Position numbers and translations under genes: made by a program. The notes below the pieces were generated by a model. It made no database searches and was not told the DNA's origin. It saw nothing but the letters and a program-made list of their open reading frames with translations. A stretch of DNA of 43,177 nt from Mucidula mucida. Lineage: Eukaryota > Basidiomycota > Agaricomycetes > Agaricales > Physalacriaceae. Every line of letters begins with the position of its first letter. Position 1 is the first letter of the stretch. Of the stretch, positions 41,700-43,177 are shown piece after piece. The stretch spans positions 1 through 43,177 of the forward strand of contig JADNYV010000294.1 of the NCBI GenBank assembly GCA_015501055.1. Reading direction: 5' to 3'.

Positions 41700-42192
41700 A
41701 CAAGTTGCCTGTGGCGACTTGAATTCTCCACAGACATAGCACATGAGCCTTTGGCTACGTGCGTTGTTTACTGCTACTTGCCGTCACTGCCTCTTACTGG
41801 CCTCCGCCCTTGTTGACACGTCGAACACTGTACGAGCAACACCTGCTGTGTTAAGTCTCTAGTACCCTTTACAATCCAGGGATCTGCGCCCTCTTTGCGT
41901 AAGGCGCAATGGCTGTCTGCAGAAGCCTTTCTCTGACGGCAACCAAATGTTGGCAATGAGTGAATCATATATCTTTGGAGACTGATGTATACAATCATCA
42001 CACATTATGGGAACAACTGTGTTACATAATGACATTCTTTTTAAATTATGGCAAACAAGATCTTTTCTCCTCTATTGCTGCCTCAAAGTACTGTTTCTTG
42101 TGGCAACAAGCTGTCGCAGGGCCTAGGCAGGACTTGCACATGTCAATCTTGTTTTCGTGTCTTAAGGGAGACTTCTTTTTACATCTCATTGT
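41700..42192. other. Intergenic stretch next to the LTR
   Basis: Nothing recognised. Confidence 0.4.
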
Positions 42193-42717
42193 TGTTAGCG
42201 ACTGACTAAGCACGAGACTCAACCAGGTACACAACAAGAACTGAAAGAGAAAAGTGTCGCGTTCGTAAGACTAGGCTAGGCCAGGTGTATAAACGAGATC
42301 GGAACTAAAGTACAATGATACTACACTACTGCTTATATACTAGTAAGTCTGTGTTTGGACTCCTTGTCCATACGCGTTTCCACTAGGGATGCTCCACGCC
42401 CTTGACCCAGTGTTGTATGCTACTAGTCCGTGAAACCATTAAATACGAGTGGTGACTGCATGTAAGTAATAATACTGAAACGACCATGTGTGCTACGAGT
42501 GTCGGCGGTGTGTATACAATAGGGAGTCCATGAGGTATCGGCATGTATGATGTCATCCATGTGTTGGGCGTGTGTCCGACATGAGTACGGCTTCGGTAAT
42601 GAAAAGGGGTATGATCGGTGACGAAACAGATGATGAAACGTCCGTTGGTTGATAAGACAAGGCTCCCGATAAGATATGATAAGATGTGAAAATGTGAAAA
42701 TATGGCGATTCATAACA
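42193..42717 (-). repeat. 3' LTR of the chromovirus at the right window edge
   Basis: On the minus strand it starts TGTTATGAATCGCC at 42717 and ends TCGCTAACA at 42193. It keeps CG sites that have become TG or CA in the other LTR copies. Confidence 0.85.
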
Positions 42718-42728
42718 TCACCCCCTCC

Positions 42729-43177
42729 TTAAGGCGCAAGTTCCATTCTGCGCCAGAGTCGCTCCATGAGGGCTGCAGAGGGTAGCGTGACGTCGAGGGG
42801 TTCGGTATCGGGCGGTGGCATGGGTCGGAATAGATGTGATGGAAATTGCGACATGGGGACTTCAATGCGAGCAAGCGCGGGTGGCTTTGGCTTGTTCGGA
42901 TATTGTTGGTGGAAATCGCTGATGGCTTCGTCGGCATTTTTGAGATTGCATGCCGGTTCCCATGTCTGCTCGTGTGTGCCATAACCCTTCCAGTGAACCT
43001 TGTATTGAAAACCCCCGCGGTACTTCCGGGAATTCACCACTTTCTCGACCTCCCATTCCGGTTCGGCTCCTTCCAGCACAGGTGGTGGACGCGTGTCTCG
43101 GGGTTGCGTCGGAAATTGCGGCTCGTGGTAAGGCGTCAGCAGGGCCTCATTGAACACGGGATGAATGCTTTTCCACG
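42729..43177 (-). CDS. Chromovirus pol, C-terminal end with intact chromodomain (partial)
   Basis: The frame is open from the window end to TAA at 42729-42731. It carries HPVFNEALLTPYHEPQ, then a chromodomain: EWEVEKVVNSRKYRGGF, YKVHWKGYGTHEQTWEP, ACNLKNADEAISDFHQ. The aromatic positions (Val/Tyr..., Trp-Lys-Gly-Tyr, Trp-Glu-Pro) are in place. A Pro-rich tail ends MERLWRRMELAP. Chromodomains of such elements direct integration to marked chromatin, by family knowledge. Confidence 0.85.
   Translation of the reverse strand, partial: WKSIHPVFNEALLTPYHEPQFPTQPRDTRPPPVLEGAEPEWEVEKVVNSRKYRGGFQYKVHWKGYGTHEQTWEPACNLKNADEAISDFHQQYPNKPKPPALARIEVPMSQFPSHLFRPMPPPDTEPLDVTLPSAALMERLWRRMELAP

Larger units (their letters stand above)
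42193..43177 (-). mobile_element. Chromovirus (Ty3/gypsy), minus strand, 3' end only in window
   Basis: LTR, polypurine tract (complement of TCACCCCCTCC at 42718-42728) and the C-terminal end of pol are in the window. The rest lies beyond 43177. The visible coding part has no stop or frameshift, so this may be a younger copy than the other three. Confidence 0.85.

Overview
The window looks like nuclear DNA of a mushroom-forming basidiomycete (Agaricomycetes). Genes carry short introns of about 42-63 bp. F-box-like/LRR-like genes are amplified in the usual agaric way (a coiled coil, then an SPIRQLP..E F-box start). Repeats are dominated by Ty3/gypsy chromoviruses with a C-terminal chromodomain and by hAT-type DNA transposons. 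No species is claimed.

Layout. (1) 1-9720: two copies in opposite orientation of one unrecognised DNA transposon. The right copy is complete (4989-9500, 4512 bp, imperfect TIRs starting TAGAG, 8-bp target duplication GTTTAGAT) and sits inside an F-box pseudogene. The left copy (1-3405) runs off the window. Together they form a palindrome with 3.4-kb arms and a 1.58-kb loop. Each copy carries a divergent gene pair: a five-exon gene for a 694-residue protein of no family I recognise, and an acidic-repeat gene. No transposase is visible. (2) 10568-16400: the 5' end of a decayed chromovirus, a hAT remnant whose two flanks do not match, and two truncated F-box genes. (3) 16700-25100: two 5'-truncated chromoviruses head to head around a broken gene that may be a 2-oxoglutarate/Fe(II) dioxygenase, with fragments of an integrase-like gene at either side. 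(4) 25355-30686: an F-box pseudogene split precisely by a 2210-bp hAT (8-bp target duplication CTTCTTTC), then a second F-box type. (5) 31035-33549: two ordinary host genes, a coilin homologue and a small secreted, probably GPI-anchored protein. (6) 34461-40393: three more F-box genes and a secreted cysteine-rich protein gene. (7) 40650-43177: a diverged ~155-bp tandem array, a tRNA-derived SINE-like piece, and the 3' end of a third chromovirus whose chromodomain is intact.

The genes do not form one pathway. The window is a repeat-rich, F-box-rich accessory region with a small island of conserved genes at 31-33.6 kb. Older repeats show CG to TG/CA decay, which has removed catalytic residues from the chromoviruses. 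The item most worth follow-up is the 4.5-kb element with its unknown two-gene cargo and hairpin-rich divergent promoter.
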